Under the pieces are notes generated by a model. That model worked only from the letters and a program-made list of their open reading frames with translations, was not told the origin of the DNA and did not search any database. Shown piece by piece: positions 11,915 through 22,258 of a stretch of 64,000 bases of DNA. The position numbers and the translations under genes are program-made. Origin of the DNA: Sarocladium kiliense (Eukaryota; Ascomycota; Sordariomycetes; Hypocreales; Sarocladiaceae); contig JAUZTG010000048.1 of NCBI GenBank assembly GCA_030734395.1, forward strand, positions 1,240,001-1,304,000, given 5' to 3'. Every line of letters begins with the position of its first letter. Positions within the stretch are counted from its first letter, which is position 1.

Positions 11915-14667
11915 GGGTCGCCAGGTGCAATGAAGCTCCCGAAATGTTTGAACTCTTGGATTTCAACAAGTGCATGAGGACTGGGTCCCGGTTCTTCCAC
12001 AGCGGGCATGGGAATGGGGAAATTAAAGCTGGGAGCTAGTCACTTGTCGTAGAGGCAGCGGACTGGCCGTGTACCTAGGTAATCAAGAAAGAAAATAGAA
12101 GTTTTGGTACATACAGACGCCTGATTGCGAGAGCAGTGCATCTCAGGTTGCCGCCGCGACTCTGTCTTCCGTGGTATGATCACATTTCGTCTTCGCGGCG
12201 AATGGGAGATTGGACAGGTGGTATTCGCAAAGCAACTAGGGGTTATGCTCCCAGAGTGGCCGACGTCTTCGGCATCTCGGCGACACGAGCAGGAGTGCCA
12301 TCCGCCCACAGACTTCGGTCAACTGTGCAAGTTCATTCACAATAACGATCGCAGTCTGTGAATACATCAAAGTGGTTTGGTTCTTTTTGTGGTCTCAGGA
12401 AGGTGACACATCACAAGTTGATCCGAATGTGGGCCACAACACACACCCTTGGGCTGCGTGTCATTGCTTTTGCGGTGCGCCGGAGTGATCGCCCTTGCGG
12501 CATGTCTCTCAGCTGGATGGTGCAACGGATTCGTGATTGGTTTGGCACCTGCACGGCATCTTGTCAGAACTTGCTCCGCATGGTCGATCATCTTTCCGTG
12601 ACGCCGTCCTTCATTTTCCTCGAGCTCTTTTGGAGCAGTACAAGTGAATCCGTGCCGCATTGTGCTCGTCATGACATGACTGATGCACTTCGTCTCCCAA
12701 AAACCGGCCAGCCATAACATACACGGATCATTTCCCTTATTGGTGCCGGGACTGTCTTGTGTGGGCGCTCTGGATGGTTTCAGTCGAGCTGAACGACGTG
12801 TGGAGGGTACAGCCTAAGTGTGCAAGGAGAGCAGGGCTGATCTCCGCGATGCCCTGTTCCGCTACGTTTCCTCCCCGGAAGCCGTTGACGCCCATCTCCT
12901 TTGCCGGCGCTAGATCAGCAGACAAGGTGCATTGGCGCGATGTCTGAGACGGAAGGACATGCATAAGATAGGGACCCGTCGCGTGGAGGTTCTGGCCTGG
13001 GGTTGTTAAGGCCGAGCGTGGGCTGCTATATCATTGCCAAAGTGCCCTAAGGTGCGGAAGTCCGACGAACATTGTGTTTCTGTCTTTTGTCCGCCAAATC
13101 CATCAGCGGAGCTCGTGTCTGTCACGATAGTATACTTACTTCGAACTGCACGACTGTTTGCTCTCGATTGCATTGCCGGCCTTTCCCATGCTCTGAGTAT
13201 ACTTAGCCTTGCTATACTATACAGCGAGCATTGTCAACTATCCAGGCAAAGATACCTGCGGCTTTTCCGTTGCACTTTCCGACAGCCGATACTCGCCACT
13301 CTTCTGTGTTCTGCACTGGAGCCGTGGCAAGCTCGATCAGGTCTCGAATCGGTTTGCTTCAATTACTGTGTTGTGTAAGGTAATAGCAGCATCAGCACCA
13401 AGCAGACTCCAGGAATCGTGCCTTACTACACTCCATTCGTTCATTGTCGCAAGATTGAGGCTGTCACGACTGGCCGAGTGGTGCACTTGCCGACATCACG
13501 TGGCTCCTTGATATTCGTCACGGTGATCCAGACGAACCACGACAGCTGCCAGCACTTGGGCACAGCCTTACAACCAGCCGTTGCAACGTCGTCATCAGCG
13601 TAAAGCTGTTGGTTCCTCCAGTTTAAATATCATTGCTGGCTCCCTTACGTTTTGGCCCTCCTCTTCTTTCTTCTCTGGCAGCGCTTCCCACCTTCCATCT
13701 ATCCCTTCCCAACATCACTCCTGTTCCCGCTGCGTTGACGAGCGCAGCTCCTTCTCTGCTCTCCCATCGTTGGAGGCAACTGTTCATATCGCGCCTTTTG
13801 TTCATATCCAAACATTCTTGCCTTCCAAGGTATCCTACTACAGCATCTCCTCCCTCTTAACCCCTCTCTCCTACCACGCTCGTTGCTCATTATACGCCTT
13901 GCGGCTTCTTTGGACATCAACCATTCGCCTCTCCCTGCCAACCTTCCGAGAGAATCACATCACCACCCAGAACCGTGCCTTCTGCTCAAAGCACCTTCCA
14001 TTGGATACACTAGGTAGGTTTCGCCCCAGAGCCTCGCATCGCTCCTGACACTGTGGTGCCTTTCTGGGACTTTTCTTCGCATTCTCTCGCATCTATGTGC
14101 TCTTCTCCTCTCTTTCTTTTCTTTCTTTTCTTTCTCCATAGCTTCACAATCTGGCACTCCAGTTCACCATTCACTTCTAGCCCCTCCACAATCTTCTTCG
14201 GAAGCCCATCTTGCTCGATAGCTTGCTCTATCTTACTCACTCTCTCTTCATCTCAGACTCTTGGTACTGCAATCTGCCTCGCCTTCAACTTGGAAGCAAT
14301 TTCACCAGTCTCTACTAGTACTGGAAGCAATAAGGTAAGCTTCTTAACCACGCCCGCTGTCAGACTTGCAGATTTATGCGAGCACTTGAGCACTACGTAT
14401 CATGGGAAGAGTAGACCTCTTTGGGCCGGACAGTGTTGTCTGGTCCTCTGCTATACTGGGCATGAATACGTTGTTTTCGATCTGAAGACTGACATTGGGC
14501 CTACCAGACTACATTCCACCCAGCCAAGTCAATCTGAAGGCAGCTCCTTCGATCTTGAACTCGACCTTTCAGACGTTGTGAGTTATCCAAAGTTCGTGAC
14601 AGCACGGCTGCTGTCTCCCACTGTACTTGCATTGACTGACCAGACTTCATTCATAGTTCCTCAATCC
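11915..14667. other. Long spacer and pyrimidine-rich leader of the RRM gene
   Basis: 11915-13600 shows no gene. From about 13600 the + strand is strongly C/T-rich, including a TTTCTTTTCTTTCTTTTC tract around 14110-14135, as expected of a long transcribed leader. A possible leader intron runs from GTAAGC at 14334 to AG near 14656 (branch-like CTGAC before the acceptor). A frame in phase with the RRM protein is open from 14053 to 14667, so an N-terminal extension cannot be excluded; its composition (runs of S, F, L) looks like translated pyrimidine tract rather than protein. Confidence 0.5.
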
Positions 14668-16410
14668 ATGTCTTACCATCCTCATCCAGAGGTCGAGCGC
14701 AACATGGACACCAACGGAGGTCTCGCTGTGCCTTTCATGGGCAACACCCGCCGCGATCATCACAATCACATGCCCATAGCTGGCCATGGCGATGCTGGCT
14801 CTCTCACCAGCCAATTCATGGGAATGTCTCTGGCTGGCATGAGCGGTGGCAATAGCCCTGCCCCTGTTCCCATGGGCCAGGGCGCTGCCTACATGATTGG
14901 TGCTGATGGACAGCTTGTCTTAGCCCCTATGTCTGCCCCAGGACTCGCACATGGTGCCGACAACATGTTTCCTGGCTTCGGTCTGGCTCCCAACTGCTAC
15001 GCTGCTGCCCCCTACGGTGGCATGCCAATGCATTATGTTCCTTTCACTCCCAGCCGTGCTCCGACGGCCCAGGCCCGAGTTGACCGGGGCCACTCCGAAG
15101 TGCCTGGGTTGGAGAACCGACGTGGCTCGTACTCTACTAATGAGTCTACCCCCGCGACTCCTTTCTATGGTGACGTCTCGCAGCGCGACCACGGACCTCG
15201 TGTTGCTGGCCTCGATCGCTCAGCCTATACCACTCCCTCCCCTCAGCAACTGGGAATGGCCAGCCTGCATGTTGAGCCCTCGACCAAGGCAACTGCTCCA
15301 CCCATCTCGGATCGCTCTTTGGACGAGCTTCTCAAGACTGAGCCTGCAGTACCAAAGGCTGTCCCTGCTGTATTCACACCTGTTGGCCAGATGAAGAGCC
15401 TGGAGCAAAGTCTCGAGAACCGCATTCCGGGTAACCGCAATGTCTACATTCGGGGTCTTCATCCTACCACCGACGATGATTTGCTCCTCAGCTATGCTGC
15501 TCGTTTCGGTGCCGTGGAGACTTCGAAGGCCATCATTGACACAGGCACGGGTGCCTGCAAGGGGTATTTAGCACAGTCCTTATCTCTTGCCCTGGCTAAC
15601 CTTCACTAGCTTTGGTTTCGCCAAATTCTACGACGTTGGAGACTCAGAGATGTGCATCCGTGGCTTCCATCGTCTCGGTTACGAAGTTGGCTTTGCTCGG
15701 GTAGGCTTGTTTCTCCGTTAACATAATGCAAAGACTGACGACTTTGAAGGAATCGTTTAACTCTCGCCTTAAAGCTGAAGGCGATGAAGGTTCCACCAAC
15801 CTCTACATTTCGAATCTTCCAAAATCCTTGACTGAAGTCGTATGTTTAATGATACGGTCGCCATAGTTAGTTTCGCTAATATTAATCAGGAGCTCGGTAC
15901 TATCTTCCTCGGCTATACGATCTTGTCAAGCAAGATTCTTCGTGACAGCATGGGCAACAGCCGTGGCGTCGGTTTCGCTCGGTGAGTGACTGTACCTCTC
16001 TTCTCGCATCCCATATTCTGACAAGCTTAGCTTCGAGAACCGTGACGTCTGTGATGAGGTCATTCGCAAGTTCAATGGCCTCGGTATTGGAGACGAGGGG
16101 CTACTCATGAACATTCGCTACGCCGACACCCCTGCTCAAAAGGAGCTCAAGCGCGTGACAGCTGAACGGCGTCAGTTCCGTACCAACGAATACAACATCG
16201 GAGCCTACGGCACCCCTCTTGTTGGTATGGCTCCAAGCTTGTACAATGGGCAACCGTCTCAGTGGCGCCGCAACGCGCCAGCTTCCCGAAGGCAAGTTGG
16301 CCATTCATTTCTGCAAATTTGGGCAAGAGCTAACAGCGGGTAGTGGCGTCTCGTCTTCCTCCTCTCACAACGACTCCGCGGCGGACGACCAGCGCGGGCC
16401 TGCTCAGTAG
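14668..16410 (+). CDS. Two-RRM RNA-binding protein
   Basis: Exons 14668-15563, 15610-15700, 15750-15839, 15890-15981, 16031-16291 and 16344-16410 give 498 aa. The N-terminal half (about 1-250) is low-complexity, rich in M, G, S, P and H. RRM1 spans about 256-330 (RNP2 VYIRGL, RNP1 KGFGFAKF) and RRM2 about 343-425 (RNP2 LYISNL, RNP1 RGVGFARF). Tandem RRMs with a disordered N-terminus resemble the RBMS/MSSP-like group; RNA targets are unknown. All five introns are 46-52 nt. The last is a GC-AG intron (16292-16343: donor GCAAGT, branch GCTAAC, acceptor GGGTAG); without it the frame stops at 16343. The TAG at 16408-16410 is followed in the same frame by 64 open codons (to TAG 16603) with protein-like composition; see findings. 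Start choice: 14668 is the first Met after the pyrimidine-rich leader. Confidence 0.85.
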
Positions 16411-17056
16411 GACTCAACCAGTGTCCCGACGGCTCGTTCTAACCGTGAGAGTAGGGCTTCGACGGGCACTGAGACCGACGAGTCCGAGCTGACACCCGAA
16501 TCGTCTGAGTGTGAGGATGGAGTGACCATTCGAGTCGATCCCGAATCCCTCACAATCGCCGTCAAGTCGGAGCCCTTGTCCCCTTCAGCCAACCCGAGAG
16601 GTTAGCAAGCTGGCTACCAAGTAATTGGCGGCAGCACTGCACAGTGGCATACTAAGCTTCCTCCGATGATTTGTGCCCAATATCCTTCCTTTTCTTGACA
16701 TTCGCGCTAGGCGTTTGGAGGCCAGGCATACAGTTGTACCACAAACGTAGTTCCGAGACTACTCGGTCAGAAGCAGTGCTAGTATGTTGAGGTTTTGGGA
16801 GGAATGACTATGAAGCAATCATGTGCTCAGCTGCAGAGAATTGTCAAAAGTCGAAGAATTACATGAGGTCACCAGTTATATGCAGAACAGGTAGTAAATA
16901 CCAACCAATCTTGCGCTCTTTGAGAATATTGGCTCCAGCTTAACCCGGTTCAACATGCGGCGACAGCTCGTTCAGATCTTTCAGAAAGTGCCTGCAAGGC
17001 GGGTATCATTCATGCTTTCATGCCTTCTATATCTGCCAGGTTTTGTTGCTATTCTT
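16411..17056. other. Open post-stop frame and 3' region between RRM and RIO2 genes
   Basis: 16411-16602 is an open continuation of the RRM frame after its TAG, rich in S, T and E; treated in findings as readthrough or alternative splicing. From 16606 to 17056 I see only the convergent 3' regions of the RRM and RIO2 genes. Confidence 0.55.
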
Positions 17057-18313
17057 TTACTTCTGGACGTCTGAAGCCTCACCAATGTCCCCAGAATCAG
17101 ACCTTTGGTCAGCCTCGTCGTCAGGGGCATCAAACCGTCCATTGAGAGCACCCTCTCCGTCACTTGAATCTTCTTCATCGTTGCTCAAATCTTCAAGGTC
17201 TCCTTCGCCTTTCTCATTTCTCTTTGCCTCCTGTTCACGAATAGCTGCATCAAGATCCTTCATCATTTTCTTGGTGAAACCAGAGGCTTCGACGGTTGCG
17301 TCAAGCCTTTTGCAACCATCAGCTCCAACAAGTTTCTTCGCATCCTCAAAGAATGGTCCAGGCTCATCGCTCTTGAAGTGAAACTTTCGGGAGAAGAATC
17401 TCTTGACGCAATTAACATCCCGATCGAAGTACATCTCGGCATTTTGATGGAGCATTGAAACCATTTGTGGGAAATCAATGAGAACGGGCTCTACTTTGAC
17501 AGTGTCCTCCCCAGTTTCGGACTTGATGGGCGTTTCTTTGATCAGAATGTTGAACTCGTTAAAGTCTCCGTGAATTAGACCATGCTGGGCGAGACGAAGA
17601 ATCATGGATATGAGGTCACCATATAATGCTGCAGGGTCGGGGACGGATGCAATCTGGCGGAGAGGGTGTGCGTCAATGAGGGACATGACGATTGTGTGTC
17701 GTGATTGCCCCAGTGGCTCGGGAACAGGGAAGCCTTCTTCTCGGAGGGCCTGCATGAAAGCAAATTCCTTCATGGCTGCCAACTTTGACAAGTATTGCCA
17801 CGAGCCGGATTGGTTCTTCTTTAGGTAGTCTCGGTTTGACTTTACCGAACGGAAAGAGATACGTCCGAGTCTGTGGATCTTGAGCACCCTCTGAACACCC
17901 TTCTCGTCGGCAACAATCATGATGTCGCTCTCTTTGCCGACACCGATACGGCTGCCCACGCTATACACGTCCTTGCGGGAGGAATGAGTGTGCAAAGCAA
18001 GGTAGTCGAGACCTCCGTAGGTCAAACGGTAACCGTCATACCGGGCCTCCTTCATCTTAGCGATAAGACCGGCTTTAGCGAGGGCGGCGATGGACCTGTG
18101 GACGCCACTGGCGCCGCCGCGAATGCGGGAGAGCTTCTCGATCAGGGATGTGGGAACAAGCTCATGGTTCTTGCTACCTTGCTCAACCTGATTATAGTTG
18201 TCAGCTGAAGTCGCCATTTATTTCTTGACTGTGGGATAGACAGAACGTACTGCCGCGAGCACTTTCCAGTCCTCGGAGGCCAGATGGCGTAAGGCTCTGG
18301 TGTCGAGAATCAT
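17057..18313 (-). CDS. RIO2: RIO2 atypical protein kinase, 40S ribosome maturation
   Basis: Exons on the minus strand are 18313-18251 and 18187-17057 (63-nt intron, GTACGT...AATCAG), giving 397 aa. RIO2 is an atypical kinase/ATPase that binds pre-40S particles and acts in late cytoplasmic maturation of the small subunit. The 21-residue first exon (MILDTRALRHLASEDWKVLAA) joins in frame to VEQGSKNHE and rebuilds the standard RIO2 N-terminus. A winged-helix domain covers about 1-90. The kinase domain has the RIO2 nucleotide loop GVGKESDIM (about 103-111), the catalytic HGDFNEFN (Asp229) and the metal-binding IDFPQMVS (Asp259). The C-terminal 70 residues are acidic and disordered. Without the intron an ATG at 18217 would give a shorter protein missing the conserved start, so the spliced form is preferred. 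It is divergent from RPN1 across 541 bp. Confidence 0.95.
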
Positions 18314-18854
18314 GGTGATTCGACGGACGAAGGCGTAGACGTAGTCGCAATGGCAGTCGTCCTTTGTTCTCTTCGCTTGAGTTTCGGCGGATTGATGTAT
18401 CGAAATACACAGGGTTCGAATTCCTTGGAAGTGTGAGCGTGGTGTTCTGGCGGGGTGTGACCTTGATGGCGGGGTGAAGCAATCCAGAAACTTTTGAAAA
18501 GTCAAGACCAGGGTCGTTAGGCTTATCGATAACATGGCAGATCGGATGGCCCGAGCGCGCCGGGAGCCAGCACGTGACCGCGAGGCTGGAGGCGCCCCGT
18601 TTTTGCAGGCGGCAACGCCTCGCGTAACCCAACAGGTAGAGCTACTGTAGCTCGACTACAACGGCTCCATCAGCTTCCATCCACCGCCACGACACCATTA
18701 ATCACTTTCCCGCCATCTCCCACCACGACCGAGCCGCTTGACGTCAAAGCGCTTTCAAGTTCACTCAACAGAACTTGGCTAATCTCATTGTCTGCGCTTT
18801 CGACGTTTCTTTCGGTTCGGCAGCTCCTGCAGGGTGCTGCGCAAGTACGTCAAC
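18314..18854. promoter_or_regulatory. Divergent promoter between RIO2 and RPN1
   Basis: The 541 bp between the two ATGs must hold both promoters and leaders. No TATA box is obvious. A palindromic TGACGTCA lies on the RPN1 side at 18739-18746. The rest is mixed, with CACCAC/CACGAC-rich stretches. Confidence 0.6.
18739..18746. promoter_or_regulatory. CRE/ATF-type palindrome TGACGTCA
   Basis: A perfect 8-bp CRE palindrome within TTGACGTCAA, 109-116 bp before the RPN1 start codon. CREB/ATF-type bZIP proteins (for example fungal AtfA/Atf1) bind this sequence. Occupancy is inference. Confidence 0.45.
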
Positions 18855-21724
18855 ATGGCTAAGGACAGCGACGTGCCCTCGGCAGCCGACAAGGGCAAGG
18901 GCAAGGCGGTTGAAGATCCCAAGGACGAGAAGCCCGTTCTGAACGGCAAGAAGGAAGATGAGAAGAAAGATGGTGTGTGAACGCGAAAAAGCATCAGTGT
19001 GAAGGCAGACATGCTAACGAGTGGGACAGCGGCCGAGGAGGAGCTCAGTGAGGAGGATCAGCAGCTGAAGAATGAGCTAGACTTAATGGTCGAGCGCTTG
19101 ACGGTAATATTCTAACGTATTCATGACATTTCCAGCTCTCAGTGCGCTGACTTTCGCAACCAGGAGTCAAACGCCGATCTGTACAAGCCCGCCCTTGAAG
19201 CGATGAAGACTGCCATCAAGACCTCGACCTCATCGATGACGGCGGTGCCAAAACCACTCAAGTTCTTGCGACCGCATTACGAAACTCTTACGAAGCTTTA
19301 CGAAGAATGGCCTGCAGGCGACGACAAGATCTCGCTAGCCGACGTCCTTTCGGTTATCGGCATGACCTTCTCCGACGAAGACAGACAAGACACTCTCAAA
19401 TACAGACTGCTGGCACCAACCTCGGACATTGGCTCATGGGGTCATGAGTACACACGGCACCTGGCATTGGAGATCGGCGAGGTATATGGCAAGCGCGTTA
19501 CTGCAGATGAGCCAGTCACCGACTTGATGGATCTGGCATTGGTGCTTGTCCCTCTCTTCATCAAGAGCAACGCGGAGGCTGATGCCGTCGACCTGATGAG
19601 CGAGCTGGAGATCATCGAGCAGATCCCCAAGTTCGTTGATGAGAATACCTACCCAAGAGTCTGCCTCTACATGGCCAGTATGGTCAACTTGCTTACCTAC
19701 CCAGATAACGAGACTTTCCTCCGCACCGCACACGATATCTACATGCAGTACAAGCAGTACACCCAGGCCATGGTCCTCGCCATTCGTCTGCACGACCTTG
19801 ACCTCATCAAGGCGGATTTCGATAAGGTAGAAGACCGTGCCGTCAAGAGGCAACTGGCCTTCCTCATTGCGCGTCAAAGGATTGTGTTGGACTTCCCTGC
19901 CAACTCTGAGGAGGAGCAGATCCTTCTGGAATGTCAATCCAACCTTAAGTTGTCGGAGCATTTCAAGAGCCTGGGCAAGGAGCTAAACATCCTGGATCCG
20001 AAGTCGACCGAAGACATTTACAAGAGCCACCTCGAGAGCAGCCGTGTAGCGGGAATGACTAACCTCGATTCCGCAAGACACAACCTTGCTGCTGCCTTCG
20101 TCAACGCTTTTGTCAACGCTGGTTACGGCAACGATAAGATGATGCTCGTGGAGGCGGAGAAGGAGACTTGGGTGTGGAAGACCAAGGCTGAGGGTATGAT
20201 GTCCACCGTCGCTTCTATGGGAACGCTCCTGTTGTGGGATATAGAGAATGGCCTCGACAAGATCGACCGATACACCTATGCCAGCGAACCGGAGATCACC
20301 GCAGGTGCCATGCTTGCCATTGGTATCATGAATTCTGGCGTTCGCTTAGACTCTGAGCCAGCTCTGGCTCTGCTCGGAGACTCGGATAAACTGCACCATG
20401 AGAACCCTCTGATCCGCACAGCCTCTATCATGGGGCTCGGTCTCTCATATGCTGGCTCAAATCAGGAAGATCTCCTTGAGCTGCTTCTGCCCATCATTTC
20501 CGACTCCAGCCAGGATATGCAAATATCTGCTATGGCTGCCCTCGCTTGTGGCCTCATCTTCGTCGGATCATCTCACCCCGAAGTGAGCGAGGCAATTGTC
20601 ACGACTTTGATGGACGACGACCGCAAGAACCAGCTGACCGACAAGTGGACCCGATTCCTCGCCCTTGGTCTTGGTCTTTTGTTCTTCGGTCGTCAGGAGC
20701 AGGTTGATGTGATTCTGGAGACACTCAAGGCGGTTGACCACCCCATGTCCAAGCCTACTGCCGTTCTCGCAGAGATCTGCGCCTGGGCTGGCACTGGTGC
20801 CGTGCTCAAGATCCAGGAGATGCTTCACATCTGCAACGAGCACAAGGAGGAATCAGATGACAAGAAGGGCGATGAACTCTTGCAGGCATACGCTGTGATT
20901 GGCATTGCCCTTGTGGCCATGGGTGAGGATGTTGGTCAGGAGATGGTCCTACGCCAGTTCGGCCATCTCATGCATTACGGTGAGGCCAATATCCGCAAGG
21001 CCGTGCCACTAGCTATGGGTCTCATCAGCCCTAGCAACCCTCAGATGAAGGTCTACGACACTCTCTCACGGTACAGCCACGACAACGATCCCGAGGTCGC
21101 CATCAACGCAATTTTCGCCATGGGTATGCTCGGCGCGGGCACCAACAACGCCAGACTCGCCCAGCTGCTTCGACAGCTCGCCAGCTACTATCACCGTGAT
21201 CAGGATGCCCTCTTCATGGTCCGCATTGCCCAGGGTCTGCTCCACATGGGCAAAGGCACTCTTTCCCTTAACCCCTTCCACAGCGACCGCCAGGTTCTCT
21301 CTCGCGTCTCCGCTGCCGGCCTTCTCGCCACTAGTATCGCCATGATCGACCCGAAGGACTTCATCACTGGCGGCTCGCACTACCTTCTCTACTTCCTCGT
21401 CACGGCCATGCACCCTCGCTTCCTTGTCACCCTCGATGAGGACCTCAAGCCCCTCAAGGTCAACGTTCGCGTTGGTCAGGCTGTCGATGTTGTCGGTCAG
21501 GCGGGTCGGCCCAAGACTATCACTGGTTGGCAGACGCAGAGCACGCCCGTGCTGTTGGGTTACGGTGAGAGGGCGGAGCTGGAGGACGAGGAGTATTTGA
21601 GTCTGAACAGCACGCTGGAGGGTCTCGTGATTCTACGCAAGGTATGTAATCCACCATGTCTACCTTTCCTCGACATTGTTTGCTGACAATGGCACAGAAC
21701 CCCGAATGGGAGGCCGATCAATGA
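18855..21724 (+). CDS. RPN1: 26S proteasome regulatory subunit RPN1
   Basis: Exons 18855-18972, 19030-19103, 19164-21641 and 21698-21724 give 898 aa, the expected size. RPN1 (PSMD2) is the large scaffold of the 19S base; it docks ubiquitin receptors and the deubiquitinase Ubp6 next to the ATPase ring. The N-terminal about 60 residues are charged and Lys/Glu-rich. The signature RPN1 region follows (LKFLRPHYETLTKLYEEW, then IGMTFSDEDRQDTLKYRL). The middle and C-terminal parts contain proteasome/cyclosome repeats with G-L/A-G patterns (IRTASIMGLGLSYAGS, INAIFAMGMLGAGTNNARL). The C-terminus is LRKNPEWEADQ, with its last 8 residues in a 27-nt terminal exon. Introns are 57, 60 and 56 nt. The ATG lies in context GTCAACATGG. 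Confidence 0.96.
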
Positions 21725-22258
21725 TTGCGCCACCTTAACCAGTGAGGAAATTAGGAGGCTCTCAACCAGATGATTCGTCAGCTCTTCTCAGACTGCCCTT
21801 CGAGAAACGTGATCTGGGAGACGAACAGCTGCTAGGGGAAAAGAGAACAAGATACTCCCGTGTACAGTATTCAGGGCTGTAAGTCAGCGGAGAGGAGGGG
21901 AAGGGAAGCCCAGAGGCGTGGAATGATATATCGATAGACGGTTCAAGTCAATGATAAAGCCATAAACGAACAAACACTCGTAACGTGTCCTTGTCTTGCG
22001 ACTTCGTAGCAGTAATGTAATGTATTCCAGAAAGAATAGGTGCGATATCTGCTCCCATACGCTATGTTTGTAAACATGCTGTCTATCTATGTTCATAATA
22101 ATCCAAAAAGAAGTCGAGCAGGACCCAGAAACGCAACGCATTGCGAAAGGAGCAAAGCATGGTGTGCTCCACGACACATTTCCATAGTTAATCGTATGAT
22201 CATCATATCTTCGTTTTCAGCATCTCTCGAGCTAGGCCTCGGCGAGGAGTCTCAGTTC
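21725..22258. other. Convergent 3' regions of RPN1 and OPT genes
   Basis: No gene is seen. The 534 bp hold the 3' untranslated regions and terminators of two convergent genes, somewhat AT-richer than the flanking exons. Confidence 0.5.

Noticed and set aside
18405..18430. B-box-like GGGTTCGAATTCC as a possible tRNA gene
   Set aside because: No A box or cloverleaf can be built around it; it lies in the RIO2/RPN1 promoter. Similar strings at about 32942 and 56513 fail in the same way.
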